The translations under genes and the position numbers were made by a program. A DNA stretch of 64,000 nucleotides from Rheinheimera sp. MM224 (GTDB lineage Bacteria > Pseudomonadota > Gammaproteobacteria > Enterobacterales > Alteromonadaceae), in the NCBI RefSeq assembly GCF_947090785.1, contig NZ_OX352320.1, positions 4,515,001 through 4,579,000 of the forward strand, read 5' to 3'. Of the stretch, positions 1-9,633 are shown piece after piece (the first letter of the stretch is position 1; every line of letters begins with the position of its first letter). The notes below the pieces were generated by a model. It saw only the letters and a program-made list of their open reading frames with translations, had not been told where the DNA came from and did not search any database.

Positions 1-1714
1 CAGTTTGTGTAACCTGTTGCGTAGCAGGCTGCGGATACCATAACAATGCAAAGGCACCCAGCAGCAGTATCAATGCGAGCAGACTACTTATTTTTCCTGC
101 CTGCTGCAGTTGTTGTTGCCCCCATAACCAACAGGCAGCCCCAACCAATACCAGCCCCACTAAAGCCAGAGCTAAGGCATCTAACCCTTGCTGGCGACCA
201 TAAACCCACAACAGCCAGACCGCACTTAAATACAATGGATAAGCCAGCCATTGCTTCAGCTTTTCCATCCAAAGGCCGGGTTTAGGTAATAAAGCAGCAA
301 AACCCGGCCACCAGGCTAATAACAGGAAAGGTAATGCCATACCCAATCCCAAAGCCGCAAAAATAGCCAAAGCCGCTAAAGCAGGCTGAGTTGCGGCATA
401 ACCTAAAGCTGTGCCCATAAATGGCGCCGTACATGGGCTGGCCACTACTACAGCCAACACACCGGTAAAAAACGAGCCTTTATGACCTTGCTGTTGGGTC
501 AGTTGTTGGCCTGAATTCATCCAGCCTAAACCCAACTGCACTACACCGGACAAACTTAAACCCAATACAAAGAGCACATATGCCAGTACGCCAACTACCA
601 GCGGATTTTGCAGCTGGAAACCCCAGCCAGCCGCTTGGCCTGCGGCTCTGAACAACAGCAACAAAGCAGCTAACAACACAAAACTAAGCACCACTCCAGC
701 GCTATACCATAAAGCTTCAGCTTTGATTTGTTGGGTCGAATTCTGGTTATTGACCAAATTCAGCGCTTTTAAAGACAACACAGGAAATACGCAGGGCATT
801 AAATTCAGGATCAAGCCACCCAAAGCGGCCAGCACCAGCATCCCCAACCAATCCAGCAGGCTGAAACTTGCCAAAGTAACTTCAGAGATCTGTGGAGCAC
901 TTTCATGTTGCAATTGCAGTAATACAGGGCCTGCGGCCGTATTCAGTACCAAATCAAACTGGGATGGAGTCTGGCTAAAGTAGGTGTTTTGCTGCTGACG
1001 TAATAATAATTCGCCATCCACCCAATCAATTTGCTGAGGTGCGGCGTGATCGACCAGCTCAGGCGCAGAGACAAAAAAGGCAGATACTTTTAAATCTTCC
1101 GGCATCTGCACAGCAGCAGAAAATTTCTGGTTTTGCACATCATAACGGCCTTTTAACTGCAGCAGTTTTGGCTGTTTTTGTGTGGCTTGTTCAAAAAGCG
1201 CCAAGTAGTCGTTGGCCTGCATTGCGGTCTGAGTCACAGGCAAGTTCAGCTCAAAACTGGCATCGGCCGGAATACAAATCTCTTTACAGACCAGCCAGTC
1301 CACTTTGGCTTTGATCTGTAGTTGAGAGCCTTTGAAATCAGCAGGAATACGCAGTTCCGACACCAAAATAGTCGGACCTTCAAAGCCATAATTCACCAGC
1401 GGAGGCACTGAGATGGCCATTGGAGCGGGCCACTGAATAGCGCCTGCCTCTACGCCATCGGGTAAATCCCATTCTATGCTGGTGGCTAAGCCTGAATCAC
1501 CGGGGTTTTGCCAGTAGGTATGCCAATGGTCATCCGGAATAAAATGCAGCGCCAGCTTCAGGCTTTGGCCTGGCCGCACGTCCTGATGATCACTGACTAG
1601 TTCAGCTTTTAAATGACTGGCCTTGACCCAGCCGCTGGTTTGCGCCTGAACTGGCCCAATGGCCAGAGCCATTAAAACTATCCATAAGAAAAGAAAACGC
1701 TGAAACAGAATCAT
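1..1714 (-). CDS. DsbD-family protein-disulfide reductase (3' end outside window)
   Basis: Inner-membrane protein of the DsbD/ScsB type, which carries electrons from cytoplasmic thioredoxin to periplasmic thiol proteins. The reading frame starts at 1714 with a signal peptide (hydrophobic stretch ending near VQAQT). It continues through a periplasmic domain containing HTYWQNPGDSG and a CKEIC cysteine pair. A multi-helix membrane region follows, with the NLMPCVFPVLSLK and VVASPCTAPFMG cysteine motifs typical of the DsbD membrane core. The frame is open to base 1, so any C-terminal thioredoxin domain lies outside the window. About 571 codons are visible. The large periplasmic domain resembles ScsB-like variants more than classical E. 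coli DsbD; that subtype is an inference. Confidence 0.88.
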   Translation of the reverse strand, partial: MILFQRFLFLWIVLMALAIGPVQAQTSGWVKASHLKAELVSDHQDVRPGQSLKLALHFIPDDHWHTYWQNPGDSGLATSIEWDLPDGVEAGAIQWPAPMAISVPPLVNYGFEGPTILVSELRIPADFKGSQLQIKAKVDWLVCKEICIPADASFELNLPVTQTAMQANDYLALFEQATQKQPKLLQLKGRYDVQNQKFSAAVQMPEDLKVSAFFVSAPELVDHAAPQQIDWVDGELLLRQQQNTYFSQTPSQFDLVLNTAAGPVLLQLQHESAPQISEVTLASFSLLDWLGMLVLAALGGLILNLMPCVFPVLSLKALNLVNNQNSTQQIKAEALWYSAGVVLSFVLLAALLLLFRAAGQAAGWGFQLQNPLVVGVLAYVLFVLGLSLSGVVQLGLGWMNSGQQLTQQQGHKGSFFTGVLAVVVASPCTAPFMGTALGYAATQPALAALAIFAALGLGMALPFLLLAWWPGFAALLPKPGLWMEKLKQWLAYPLYLSAVWLLWVYGRQQGLDALALALVGLVLVGAACWLWGQQQLQQAGKISSLLALILLLGAFALLWYPQPATQQVTQT

Positions 1715-1948
1715 CAGAAAATTTTTGCCCTCAAATTATCTATCACTTTAGTGTACGGCAATACCGGAACAGCGATCAGCAGCCAACCGCAGCTGGTTGG
1801 GTTTCTGCCTTGTTCGTTCAGCTGTTGCAGGACAAAAACAATACCCAGACATCAGACAAGATAGTACTGGCCAGATCTTGATTTTATCTGACTCAGGCTT
1901 TAGCGTGGCTTAACACCAAAGCTCTGAAATCATAAGGATATGCGCCGG

Positions 1949-2800
1949 ATGTCGTTGCAGTTTAATAAATTCGATCAATGGCTTATGTCCGTTAGAGCAC
2001 CAACAGACAGTTCATCCGTACAGCGGTTTTGTTGGGAGTTTTTATTTTTTGGTATCAAGCAGGCCCGGGCCTGTTTATTTGTTGGCTTGTTTTTTCTCTC
2101 TGTTTTGCTGGTCCCGCGGGAAGGGGTAGCGGGCGTCAGTCGTTATGATGTGCTGTTGCTGCTGGCACTGCTGATCCAAATCTGGATGGTCTGGGCCAAA
2201 CTGGAAACCTGGGATGAAGCCAAAGCCATCAGCTTGTTTCATCTGGTTGGTTTTGCTTTGGAAGTCTTTAAAACCTCCGGCGCTATTCAGTCCTGGAGTT
2301 ACCCTGATCCGGCGTTTTCTAAAGTATTAGGTGTGCCCCTTTTTGCCGGTTTTATGTATGCGGCGGTCGGCAGTTACATTATTCAAATCTGGCGTTTAAT
2401 GGAGCTACGGGTGCGGCATCATCCACCTTATTGGATGGCCGCTCTGATTGCTTCACTGATTTACCTGAATTTTTTCAGCCATCATTACATTGGTGATTAC
2501 CGCTGGTATCTGGCCGCTATTACTTTAGGTTTGTATGCAAGAACTGTCGTTTATTACCATCCACTGGAAAAAGAGCGGCAGATGCCCTTATTGCTTGGTT
2601 TTGTTTTAGTAGGCTTTTTTATTTGGCTTGCGGAAAACATCAGCACTTTTATGGGCTTATGGAGTTACCCAAATCAGCTGGGTGCCTGGTCTGTGGTGCA
2701 TGTCGGCAAATGGAGCTCCTGGTCTTTGTTGGTGATTATGACCTTCACCATAGTGGCGCAGCTTAAGTACGTGAAAGCACGTATTCATGTGCCTGAGTAA
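1949..2800 (+). CDS. DUF817 family integral membrane protein
   Basis: Polytopic membrane protein of about 283 residues with roughly eight hydrophobic segments. The conserved-looking aromatic and polar motifs (ETWDEAKAISLFHLVGFALE, GSYIIQIWRLMELR, FFSHHYIGDYRW, GLWSYPNQLG) match my memory of the DUF817 family, whose function is unknown. Two in-frame ATGs exist, at 1940 and 1949. An AAGGA ribosome-binding site at 1934-1938 sits only 1 base from the first but 10 bases from the second, so 1949 is preferred. It converges on the lysR-type gene, whose stop lies 2 bases downstream, and shows no operon partner. Confidence 0.8.
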   Translation: MSLQFNKFDQWLMSVRAPTDSSSVQRFCWEFLFFGIKQARACLFVGLFFLSVLLVPREGVAGVSRYDVLLLLALLIQIWMVWAKLETWDEAKAISLFHLVGFALEVFKTSGAIQSWSYPDPAFSKVLGVPLFAGFMYAAVGSYIIQIWRLMELRVRHHPPYWMAALIASLIYLNFFSHHYIGDYRWYLAAITLGLYARTVVYYHPLEKERQMPLLLGFVLVGFFIWLAENISTFMGLWSYPNQLGAWSVVHVGKWSSWSLLVIMTFTIVAQLKYVKARIHVPE

Positions 2801-2802
2801 AA

Positions 2803-3714
2803 TTAGGGGAATTCAGGGAATATTTCCCTGTCACTCAGCGTCTGAACAAGGCTATCAACCACTAACCTGACCCGCTCCGACACAGGCCCACGTTGTGGTC
2901 TGTAGACGGATAATGGCCAGGCTTTTGGCTCCAGTTCAGGCAATAAACGCACCAAAGCACCACTGCGGATATGCTGGATAGCGCTATAGGATGCCAATTG
3001 CGATACACCCAGTCCGGCAAGGGTTGCTTCAACTTCGGCCTCCGCATCATCAACGATAAAGCTGCTACGCTTTGGCGACCATAAAGCACCGTCTCTGAAA
3101 TACCAATGCCATGGTCTTCCCGTTGCTCTGTCCATCAACTGAGTGACCGGCATCAACGCCAATTGTTCCAGATCAGCAGGCTTACCATAAGTTGCCAGCA
3201 AAGATGGGCTGGCCGTTAGATACAAGCCAACCTGAGCCACAGTGCGGGCGATAAAGCTATTATCCCGTACCGAACCAATCCTTACTCCAACATCGATCTG
3301 CTCATCCACTACATCCGCAATTTGGTCGGAAAAACGCAGATCCAGCTGTAATGCCTGATGACGTTGCGCCAAGGTAGTAAATACCGGCATCAGCACTGGC
3401 CGCAAAACTTTGGGAGCCGCAACACGGACCAAACCTGCAATACTCTGCTGCTGAGTTGGCTGATGTTTCTGAAACAAGCCATCTAACTGGGCCAGGCTGG
3501 CCTGTGCCTGTAGCAAAAAATTTTCCGCAAAACCTGTGAGTTTGATATGACGGGTACTGCGATGAAACAACACCTCACCTGTACTTTGCTCCAATTGCTG
3601 CACAGCTCTGGTGACCGCCTGCGGGGAAATATGCAGCCGGACAGCAGCAGCCTTAAAACTATCGCTTTGCGCAGCGGTGCAAAAAATTCGCAGTAATTCA
3701 ACTTTGTTTAGCAT
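2803..3714 (-). CDS. LysR-family transcriptional regulator
   Basis: 303-residue regulator with an N-terminal winged helix-turn-helix (residues 5-65, with [24 protein letters not shown]) and a C-terminal periplasmic-binding-like effector domain (about 90-295). It is transcribed divergently from a short-chain dehydrogenase across 118 bases, the usual arrangement in which a LysR protein controls its neighbour and itself. Two near-identical T-N11-A dyads lie in this gap (see separate entry). The effector is not evident from sequence. The CAGGGAA/TTCCCTG dyad at 2814-2830 lies inside the last codons and lacks a T-tract, so it is only a weak terminator candidate. Confidence 0.93.
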   Translation of the reverse strand: MLNKVELLRIFCTAAQSDSFKAAAVRLHISPQAVTRAVQQLEQSTGEVLFHRSTRHIKLTGFAENFLLQAQASLAQLDGLFQKHQPTQQQSIAGLVRVAAPKVLRPVLMPVFTTLAQRHQALQLDLRFSDQIADVVDEQIDVGVRIGSVRDNSFIARTVAQVGLYLTASPSLLATYGKPADLEQLALMPVTQLMDRATGRPWHWYFRDGALWSPKRSSFIVDDAEAEVEATLAGLGVSQLASYSAIQHIRSGALVRLLPELEPKAWPLSVYRPQRGPVSERVRLVVDSLVQTLSDREIFPEFP

Positions 3715-3719
3715 TAATT

Positions 3720-3768
3720 ATTCCAAAATAAGGAATTATAAAATCAAAATATTTCCATTTTTTGGATT
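3720..3768. promoter_or_regulatory. Pair of LysR-type T-N11-A operator dyads
   Basis: Two dyads share the form TCC-N7-GGA. The first is ATTCC/GGAAT at 3720-3736, directly upstream of the regulator start. The second is TTCC..GGAT at 3753-3767. Their centres, near 3728 and 3760, are 32 bp apart, about three helical turns, so both sites face the same side of the DNA. This fits a LysR tetramer covering a recognition site and an activation site between the divergent genes. The sequence symmetry is direct; the binding protein is inferred. Confidence 0.6.
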
Positions 3769-3832
3769 TGTCTATCACTTCATACTGACCAGGTCGAAAT
3801 TAACTATCTGCAACCCGACTGAGGACAAAACC

Positions 3833-4576
3833 ATGAGTCAGAATATTTCAGGAAAAACAGTAGTGATCACAGGCGCAAGTAGCGGTTTGGGTGAAGCCAC
3901 GGCTTACCACCTGGCCAGTCTGGGTGCCAAAGTGGTATTAGGTGCACGCCGTGAAGACAAACTGCAACAGATAGCAGCCACGATCGAAGCCAAAGGTGGG
4001 CAAGCAGCTTATCTGGTGACGGATGTCACTAAAGCCAGCGAAGTGCAGGCTCTGGTGCAACTGGGTGTCAGTCGTTTTGGCAAGGTAGATGTCATGATCA
4101 ATAATGCAGGTTTGATGTCTATTGCCCCTATCAGTGAATTAAAAACAGATGAATGGGATCGGATGATCGACATCAATATCAAAGGTGTGTTGTATGGCAT
4201 AGCCGCAGCTTTACCTGTATTTGAGCAGCAACAATCCGGTCATTTTATTAATATCTCGTCCGTAGCAGGCATTAAAGTGTTCAGCCCTGGTGGCACAGTG
4301 TACAGCGGCACTAAGTTTGCGGTTCGGGCAATCAGCGAAGGCTTGCGCCATGAAGTAGGTGGAGCTATCCGTACTACCACTATCCTGCCTGGAGCCGTAG
4401 ATTCTGAACTGAAGCACGGCAGTAGCCATCAGCAAAGCGCTGAATTTGTCGGTAACTTCTATCAGATGGCGATTCCGGCAGATTCAGTGGCAAGAGCTGT
4501 GGCTTATGCCATAGAACAACCTAAAGACGTAGATATTAACGAAATAGTTCTACGTCCGGCTGTGCAGGATTTCTAA
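3833..4576 (+). CDS. SDR-family NAD(P)-dependent oxidoreductase
   Basis: 247-residue classical short-chain dehydrogenase. It has the Rossmann cofactor motif [10 protein letters not shown] (TGxxxGxG) near residue 12, the NNAG motif (INNAGLMS), a catalytic Ser in NISSVAG, and the YxxxK pair in VYSGTKFA. An upstream in-frame extension to 3611 overlaps the divergent regulator and is not credible. The ATG at 3833 lies just after GAGGACAAAACC and gives the normal family length. It faces the LysR gene and is its probable target. The R-rich GARREDK after beta-strand 2 suggests NADP(H) preference; the substrate cannot be read from the sequence. Confidence 0.92.
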   Translation: MSQNISGKTVVITGASSGLGEATAYHLASLGAKVVLGARREDKLQQIAATIEAKGGQAAYLVTDVTKASEVQALVQLGVSRFGKVDVMINNAGLMSIAPISELKTDEWDRMIDINIKGVLYGIAAALPVFEQQQSGHFINISSVAGIKVFSPGGTVYSGTKFAVRAISEGLRHEVGGAIRTTTILPGAVDSELKHGSSHQQSAEFVGNFYQMAIPADSVARAVAYAIEQPKDVDINEIVLRPAVQDF

Positions 4577-4596
4577 GCCAACACAGCCAGATACAA

Positions 4597-5286
4597 CTAC
4601 CAGTCAATCTGGGTTTTATTGCGGAAAAATGCACCGGTCGGGCCATCGTCACCTAAGGTGGCGAGCCAGACTGGTGTTTCAGCCCCTTGCTCCGGACTTA
4701 AATCAGCGGCTTCTCCACCCATACGGGTACGCACCCAACCAGGGCAAGCAGCGTTTACTTTCACTTCTGGCATAAATTCACGGGCACAGCTTACAGTGAC
4801 TGCGTTCAGCGCGGCTTTACTAATGGCATAACAAGCCGGACCTTCCAGCCCTTCAGCAAAGCTGCCCCAACTGGATGAAACATTGACAATACGGCCATAA
4901 CCCCGCTGTTTCATCAAGTGACCAAACACCTTACAAAGCATAAAAGGCGCTACTGTATTAACCGACAAACTCTGGAGTAAATCTTCGGCATGGGTATGCT
5001 GTACTTCAGTGGAATGCAGCATGGCGGCATTATTAATTAATACATCAACAGGACCATACTGACGCTCAATCTGCAGAGCTTTTTGCTCCAGCAGTAAAGG
5101 GTCGGTTAAATCCAGTCGAAGTGCTATACCAGAGCCCAACAAAGCAACGGCTTCCTCGGCATCTTTTTGATGACGGGCGGCCAGCAGCAACTGAAAACCA
5201 CCTTGCTGTACCAGGGTTTTAGCTATTGCAAATCCGATGCCGCGATTTGCACCTGTGATCAATACTGTTTTTTGTCGCTCTGCCAT
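4597..5286 (-). CDS. SDR-family oxidoreductase
   Basis: 229-residue short-chain dehydrogenase with TGANRGIGFAIA at the N-terminus, NNAAML, the catalytic Ser in NVSSSWGSF, and YAISKAALN carrying the Tyr-Lys pair. The start at 5286 is preferred over the upstream ATG at 5310 because an AGGGAGAGG ribosome-binding site precedes it by about 4 bases. It resembles carbonyl-reductase-like SDRs that act on small aldehydes or ketones, but the substrate is unknown. It is convergent with the other SDR, with only 20 bases between the stops. The two proteins are distinct in sequence, so this is not a recent duplication. Confidence 0.9.
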   Translation of the reverse strand: MAERQKTVLITGANRGIGFAIAKTLVQQGGFQLLLAARHQKDAEEAVALLGSGIALRLDLTDPLLLEQKALQIERQYGPVDVLINNAAMLHSTEVQHTHAEDLLQSLSVNTVAPFMLCKVFGHLMKQRGYGRIVNVSSSWGSFAEGLEGPACYAISKAALNAVTVSCAREFMPEVKVNAACPGWVRTRMGGEAADLSPEQGAETPVWLATLGDDGPTGAFFRNKTQIDW

Positions 5287-5422
5287 ATAACCTCTCCCTG
5301 ATATGTTCATTCAGCTTAGTTTTTAGTCTTTTCAGATGAAATAGTGATGACTAGGATGCAAATTTACCTAAACTAAGCCACAGGACTGATCGAATACTTT
5401 AGTCAATCGAGGAAAACTCCTG

Positions 5423-6088
5423 ATGTCTAACATCAGCTTACTGCAAAAAACTGCATTGTCGTTCCTGTTTTGGTTGTTTTGCAGTGCTATTGCGACGACT
5501 GCAATGGCATGTGAGTTTGAAGTGGAACTGGAACGCTCCTGCGCTGAAGAACTGGAAGAGGACTTATTACCCAAAGTCCCCTTTCAGGTCCAGCGCAACA
5601 GCAATTTTTTGCATCTGCAAACCAAAGCAGGTGCTTTAGCTTTTCCTATTTTTAAAGAAAAAACCGACGAGGACACTCAACCTTATTTAGTTTCCTATTT
5701 AGAAGCAGCCCAACTGGCTGTCGTCTGGGTATTTGAATACAGGGGCCGCAGCGTTTATCTGATCAATACTCAAACTGGCTTACAAACCCAAATCAACGGC
5801 TTTCCGCTGTTATCGCCGGACAACAAACGTTTACTGGTCTATTCCGAAGCCCGTTCAGATAAAGAAAATGCCAATCTGGTGGTGATTTACCGTATTCGTA
5901 ATCACAAGCTTTATGCTGAAATGGTGCTTAGCGGCGACGACAACAGAATACAACCCTGGAATCCATTGGATGTACGTTGGGTCAGCCCGGATAAAGTGGA
6001 ATTTATCCGGTTGCATTACCACAATGGTGAGGAAGATCAAAAGCTTCAGAGCCTGCAACTACAACAAGGCAAATGGCAACTGCGTTAA
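5423..6088 (+). CDS. Secreted hypothetical protein with beta-propeller-like motifs
   Basis: 221-residue protein with a signal peptide (hydrophobic core near residues 10-27, likely cleavage after TAMA). An acidic Cys-containing segment follows ([19 protein letters not shown]), then repeated beta-rich stretches such as [27 protein letters not shown] and [14 protein letters not shown]. The last two resemble the single blades of TolB/WD40-like (PD40) propellers, but too few repeats are present for a full propeller. The two early cysteines could form a disulfide. It stands alone upstream of catalase, with 136 bases between, and its function is unknown. Confidence 0.75.
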   Translation: MSNISLLQKTALSFLFWLFCSAIATTAMACEFEVELERSCAEELEEDLLPKVPFQVQRNSNFLHLQTKAGALAFPIFKEKTDEDTQPYLVSYLEAAQLAVVWVFEYRGRSVYLINTQTGLQTQINGFPLLSPDNKRLLVYSEARSDKENANLVVIYRIRNHKLYAEMVLSGDDNRIQPWNPLDVRWVSPDKVEFIRLHYHNGEEDQKLQSLQLQQGKWQLR

Positions 6089-6224
6089 AAACTCTCTTTT
6101 TGCTCAAACAACTTGCACCTGCTTTATAAAATCTGGCTATAGTTTTACAGGTCTGCAGTCTGGCCGGAGCCAGAGACATCCACACCAACAGAGTGTTTAT
6201 TTGTTTTGCAGACGGAGAATTTTA

Positions 6225-7661
6225 ATGAGCAAGGTACCCCCTTTAACCAATGCCACAGGCGCCCCGGTTCCGGACAATACCAATACCATGACTGCCGGCC
6301 CACGCGGCCCGGCTTTATTGCAGGATATCTGGCTTTTAGAGAAGCTGGCCCATTTTGACCGCGAAGTAATTCCAGAGCGGCGTATGCATGCCAAAGGCGC
6401 TGGTGCTTACGGCACCTTCACAGTCACTCACGACATCAGCCGTTACACCAGAGCGAAGATATTTTCTCAAATAGGTAAAAAGACTGACCTGTTTTTGCGT
6501 TTTTCCACTGTCGCAGGTGAACGTGGTGCGGCTGATGCTGAGCGGGATATTCGTGGTTTTGCTGTGAAGTTTTATACCGAAGAAGGCAACTGGGATATTG
6601 TCGGCAACAATACGCCGGTATTTTTCTTTCGTGATCCTATGCGTTTCCCTGACCTAAACCACGCAGTAAAACGAGACCCGCGCACAGGCTTACGCAGTGC
6701 CGAAAACAACTGGGACTTCTGGACTTTATTACCTGAAGCCTTGCACCAGGTGACTATAGTGATGAGCGACAGAGGTATTCCGGCCACCTACCGTCATATG
6801 CATGGTTTTGGCAGCCATACCTTTAGTTTTATTAACGCCGCCAATGAAAGATATTGGGTGAAATTCCATTTTCACACTCACCAGGGTATTAAAAACCTGA
6901 GTGCTGAAGAATCTGAGCTGGTGATAGGTAAAGACAGAGAAAGCCATTTACGCGATTTGTACGACTGCATAGAAGCAGGTGATTATCCGCGCTGGACCTT
7001 AAAAGTGCAGATCATGACTGAGCAGCAAGCCGCTACTCATAAACATAATCCTTTTGATTTAACCAAAGTCTGGCCACATAAAGACTATCCGCTGCATGAA
7101 GTTGGCGTGATGGAGCTGAATAAAAACCCGGAAAACCACTTTGCTGAAGTAGAGCAAGCGGCGTTTTCACCGGCCAATGTAGTACCAGGCGTTAGTTTTT
7201 CACCGGACAGGATGTTACAGGCGCGGTTATTTTCTTATGGAGACGCCCAGCGTTATCGCTTAGGTGTGAACTTTAACCATATACCGGTTAATGCCCCACG
7301 CTGCCCTTTCCATAGCTACCACAGAGACGGCCAGATGCGTACAGATGGTAATTTAGGTGGCACTATCAGCTATCAGCCCAATTCAAAAGGAGTATGGGAT
7401 AACAGGCCTGAATATGCCGAACCCGCTTTGGCGATGACAGGCGCGGCAGATCGTTACGATCATTATGTTGATGACGATCATTACGAACAACCTGGCAATT
7501 TATTCCGGTTGATGACGCCGGAAAAACAACAGTTCCTGTTTGCCAATACAGCAGCCAATCTGGCTGGTGTATCCAAAGATATTCAGGACAGGCATATTGC
7601 CAACTGCACTAAAGCTGATCCGGCTTATGGCGCTGGCGTAGCTAAAGCCTTGGGCCGATAA
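6225..7661 (+). CDS. Monofunctional haem catalase
   Basis: 478-residue small-subunit catalase that converts hydrogen peroxide to water and oxygen. Visible hallmarks are the catalytic His55 in [12 protein letters not shown], the distal Asn in [13 protein letters not shown] (128-129), the proximal haem-ligand Tyr338 in [14 protein letters not shown], and the NADPH-binding-type region near [10 protein letters not shown]. The longer frame beginning at 5913 runs through the previous gene. The ATG at 6225 follows a GGAG-containing leader and matches the start of clade 3 catalases. No signal peptide is seen, so it is cytoplasmic. An intrinsic terminator follows at once. No OxyR site was recognised by eye. 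Confidence 0.96.
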   Translation: MSKVPPLTNATGAPVPDNTNTMTAGPRGPALLQDIWLLEKLAHFDREVIPERRMHAKGAGAYGTFTVTHDISRYTRAKIFSQIGKKTDLFLRFSTVAGERGAADAERDIRGFAVKFYTEEGNWDIVGNNTPVFFFRDPMRFPDLNHAVKRDPRTGLRSAENNWDFWTLLPEALHQVTIVMSDRGIPATYRHMHGFGSHTFSFINAANERYWVKFHFHTHQGIKNLSAEESELVIGKDRESHLRDLYDCIEAGDYPRWTLKVQIMTEQQAATHKHNPFDLTKVWPHKDYPLHEVGVMELNKNPENHFAEVEQAAFSPANVVPGVSFSPDRMLQARLFSYGDAQRYRLGVNFNHIPVNAPRCPFHSYHRDGQMRTDGNLGGTISYQPNSKGVWDNRPEYAEPALAMTGAADRYDHYVDDDHYEQPGNLFRLMTPEKQQFLFANTAANLAGVSKDIQDRHIANCTKADPAYGAGVAKALGR

Positions 7662-7678
7662 CAACATCAGTAATATCA

Positions 7679-7709
7679 AGCCCGGCTTAACAGGAGCCGG
7701 GTTTTTTAA
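7679..7709 (+). terminator. Rho-independent terminator of the catalase gene
   Basis: A CCCGGCT/AGCCGGG stem (7681-7687 with 7695-7701) is followed by six T residues at 7702-7707, 18 bases after the catalase stop. Confidence 0.9.
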
Positions 7710-8140
7710 TGTAAATACTGACGGCTGGCAGGTAAACGCGATAACTGCCACTGCCTGTATCTTTTGCACACCGCCTGATATTCAGCCCTGAGCTTGGCCG
7801 ATTCCTGCAATACCGCAATACTGGCCGGATGATCACCATCCAAACGCTGCAGCATTTGTTCAAACCAGTTTAAGCCATGCCGCAACGTAGTCTGGCAACG
7901 GCGCCAGCGTTGCTGCTGCGCATAAGTTTCAGCCAGATTCTGAATAGAAATAGATAAACAAAAGGTCGGTAACGACGCTTCTTCACGGCTCAATTCTGGT
8001 GGACAACAAACAAAAGCGCAGTGATACCAAATAGGCCAGACATCCGATATAGCCTGACGGTAAAAGCTGGCTGCCGCCGTTAAATGCCGTTCCGTAAAAG
8101 CCCTGTTGCCTTGAGCGATGATCTGTTGCCATTGTTCCAT
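7706..8140 (-). CDS. Hypothetical protein, TPR-like helical, about 144 aa
   Basis: Small cytoplasmic protein predicted to be all-helical. Stretches such as GNRAFTERHLTAAASFYRQAISD and SISIQNLAETYAQQQRWRRCQTTLRHGLNWF resemble two tetratricopeptide-like helix pairs that count up load and batch. It also has four cysteines, including a CC pair. The start at 8140 is chosen because a GGGGGTG ribosome-binding site lies 5-6 bases upstream; an earlier ATG at 8170 has none. It has no signal peptide. The gene stands alone between the catalase terminator and the dsbA terminator. Similar small proteins occur in Vibrio and Shewanella relatives as uncharacterised families; I cannot name the family with confidence. 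Confidence 0.7.
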   Translation of the reverse strand: MEQWQQIIAQGNRAFTERHLTAAASFYRQAISDVWPIWYHCAFVCCPPELSREEASLPTFCLSISIQNLAETYAQQQRWRRCQTTLRHGLNWFEQMLQRLDGDHPASIAVLQESAKLRAEYQAVCKRYRQWQLSRLPASRQYLH

Positions 8141-8224
8141 ACGACACCCCCAATTGAGAATTGATGTCATCTAGACCATTTCAATTGCGAATAGTTCGCA
8201 ACAATGTCGGCAGGAACTGTAAAA

Positions 8225-8258
8225 ATAAAAAACCGGCCTGTTTCCACAACGCCGGTCT
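8225..8258 (-). terminator. Rho-independent terminator of the srkA-dsbA operon
   Basis: ACCGGC at 8232-8237 pairs with GCCGGT at 8251-8256. On the minus strand the stem is followed by a long T-tract (complement of the A-rich run 8221-8231). It lies about 30 bases after the stop of the last dsbA gene. The plus strand also carries CTTTTTC after the stem, so it may act in both directions. Confidence 0.88.
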
Positions 8259-8286
8259 TTTTCTAGCTGGAATGATAAAAGGTTGG

Positions 8287-8934
8287 TTAGTCTTTTTTCG
8301 CTAACAGATAAGCCACTACCGCGTCTAAATCCTGCTGGAAATTCTGCTGGCTTAAACCAGAAAACTTCACCTGGTATTTACCGTTCACAATTAAAGTAGG
8401 TACACCTCTGAGCACTTTAGCTTCAGAATAATGATCCTGACTCTTTTTCATCGCTGCAACTTCATCATTCACAGCCTGACTGACCATACCTGAGTCAAAC
8501 AACATGGCAGGAACATCATTTACCACCAACAGGTTGCGAATATCCTGTTCGCTGCTAAAGCTGGCGCGTTGATTATGCAGATAGTCAAAGATTACATCAG
8601 CAATACGATCACCCTGACCTGCATTTTTTGCCACAACATAAGCCTTGGCTAAAGACTGTTGTAATTCAGGTGGAGCCACAGGCAAAAAGTCGACATGGTG
8701 TTTAGTCAAGCTGACACCTTTAGGCAGTTTCTTATCCAGTGCCTGAGCAAAAGGTTCAAAAGCTTTGCAGTGTGGGCAATAAAAGGAAAAGAACTCTAAA
8801 ACTTCAGGTTTAGTCGTCGCTTTTTCTGCGACTACATCGTAATGCACACCTTCCTGAAACTGCACAGGGGCAGCTGCAGAAGCAAAAGCTATTACAGGAG
8901 CAAAAATTAAAGCAGCCAGTAATTTTTTAAACAT
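8287..8934 (-). CDS. dsbA: Periplasmic thiol:disulfide oxidoreductase DsbA (CPHC)
   Basis: 215-residue DsbA that introduces disulfides into secreted proteins. The signal peptide is residues 1-20 or so (cleavage near AFASA). The active site FYCPHCKAFEP has Cys53 and Cys56 and the canonical Pro-His dipeptide that makes DsbA strongly oxidising. The cis-proline loop is RGVPTLIV. The helical insertion domain lies between them. It is the last gene of an srkA-dsbA-dsbA operon, 16 bases after its paralogue. In E. coli dsbA is also cotranscribed with srkA (yihE/rdoA). Homology to the neighbouring copy is obvious along the whole length (shared FFSFYCP, KVHVDFL/KHHVDFL and KAYLVAKN/KAYVVAKN segments). 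Confidence 0.95.
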   Translation of the reverse strand: MFKKLLAALIFAPVIAFASAAAPVQFQEGVHYDVVAEKATTKPEVLEFFSFYCPHCKAFEPFAQALDKKLPKGVSLTKHHVDFLPVAPPELQQSLAKAYVVAKNAGQGDRIADVIFDYLHNQRASFSSEQDIRNLLVVNDVPAMLFDSGMVSQAVNDEVAAMKKSQDHYSEAKVLRGVPTLIVNGKYQVKFSGLSQQNFQQDLDAVVAYLLAKKD

Positions 8935-8950
8935 AAGGAACGCCTTCTAA

Positions 8951-9586
8951 TTAAGATTGAGTCAGTAAAAAATTCACTAACTGCTTAAATTCTTCATCCT
9001 GATTTTCACGGCTCAGGCCCTGATTCAGAATTTTGTATTTACCGTTCACAATAAAGGTTGGTACACCTGTTAATACACGGCGGCCTGATAAAGCATCCTG
9101 TTCTTTTTTCATTTGTTTAGCACCGCCAGCTACAGTAAAGCTTTTGATGGCTTTATCGTAGGTGTCTGCGTCAACGCCCTGAGCCACAACTACTGCTTTG
9201 ATATCGTCATCATTGGCGAAGCTTTTACGGTCAACATGCACATGGTTAAAAAATGAGCTGGCCACCTGATCACCTTTACCCAGATTTTTTGCCACCAGAT
9301 AAGCTTTGGCTAAAGTCACCTGAATTTCCGGAGATGCGTGCTGTAAAAAGTCGACATGCACCTTTTTCAGCTCAACACCAGCTGGCAACTGTTTCGCCAA
9401 AGCTTGTACTTTAGGCTCGTATGCAAAACAGGCAGGACAATAAAAAGAGAAAAATTCCTTCACTTCAGGTTTGGTTGTCGCCTGCTCAGAAACTACTTCG
9501 TAGTGTTTACCTTCTTCAAACTGAGCGGCAAAAACTGCCACAGGTAATAACAATGCACCTACTAACAACGCTGTTAACTTTTTCAT
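8951..9586 (-). CDS. DsbA paralogue with a CPAC active site
   Basis: 211-residue DsbA-family periplasmic protein with a signal peptide (cleavage near VFAAQ). Its thioredoxin-fold active site reads FYCPACFAYEP, with Cys50 and Cys53. The central His of the canonical CPHC is replaced by Ala. In E. coli DsbA that His stabilises the reactive thiolate, and replacing it makes the enzyme less oxidising, so this copy probably has a lower redox potential or different partners. The cis-Pro loop is TGVPTFIV. It sits between srkA (47 bases upstream) and the CPHC copy. It clearly arose by tandem duplication, but the two have diverged, so both are likely maintained. Confidence 0.92.
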   Translation of the reverse strand: MKKLTALLVGALLLPVAVFAAQFEEGKHYEVVSEQATTKPEVKEFFSFYCPACFAYEPKVQALAKQLPAGVELKKVHVDFLQHASPEIQVTLAKAYLVAKNLGKGDQVASSFFNHVHVDRKSFANDDDIKAVVVAQGVDADTYDKAIKSFTVAGGAKQMKKEQDALSGRRVLTGVPTFIVNGKYKILNQGLSRENQDEEFKQLVNFLLTQS

Positions 9587-9633
9587 TATTCGAATGTTCC
9601 TTGGAATAAAACTGCCACTACTCTAACAAAATC

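Noticed and set aside
1783..1800. CCAACC/GGTTGG inverted repeat upstream of the DsbD-family gene
   Set aside because: Short 6-bp arms, no T-tract and no known regulator pattern; may be chance.
2814..2830. CAGGGAA-TAT-TTCCCTG as a terminator
   Set aside because: It lies within the lysR coding end and has no T-tract on either side.
3611..3832. N-terminal extension of the SDR gene
   Set aside because: It overlaps the divergent LysR gene and its operators, has no ribosome-binding site and makes the protein longer than the family.
5913..6224. N-terminal extension of catalase
   Set aside because: It runs antiphase through the previous gene; the family start is at 6225.
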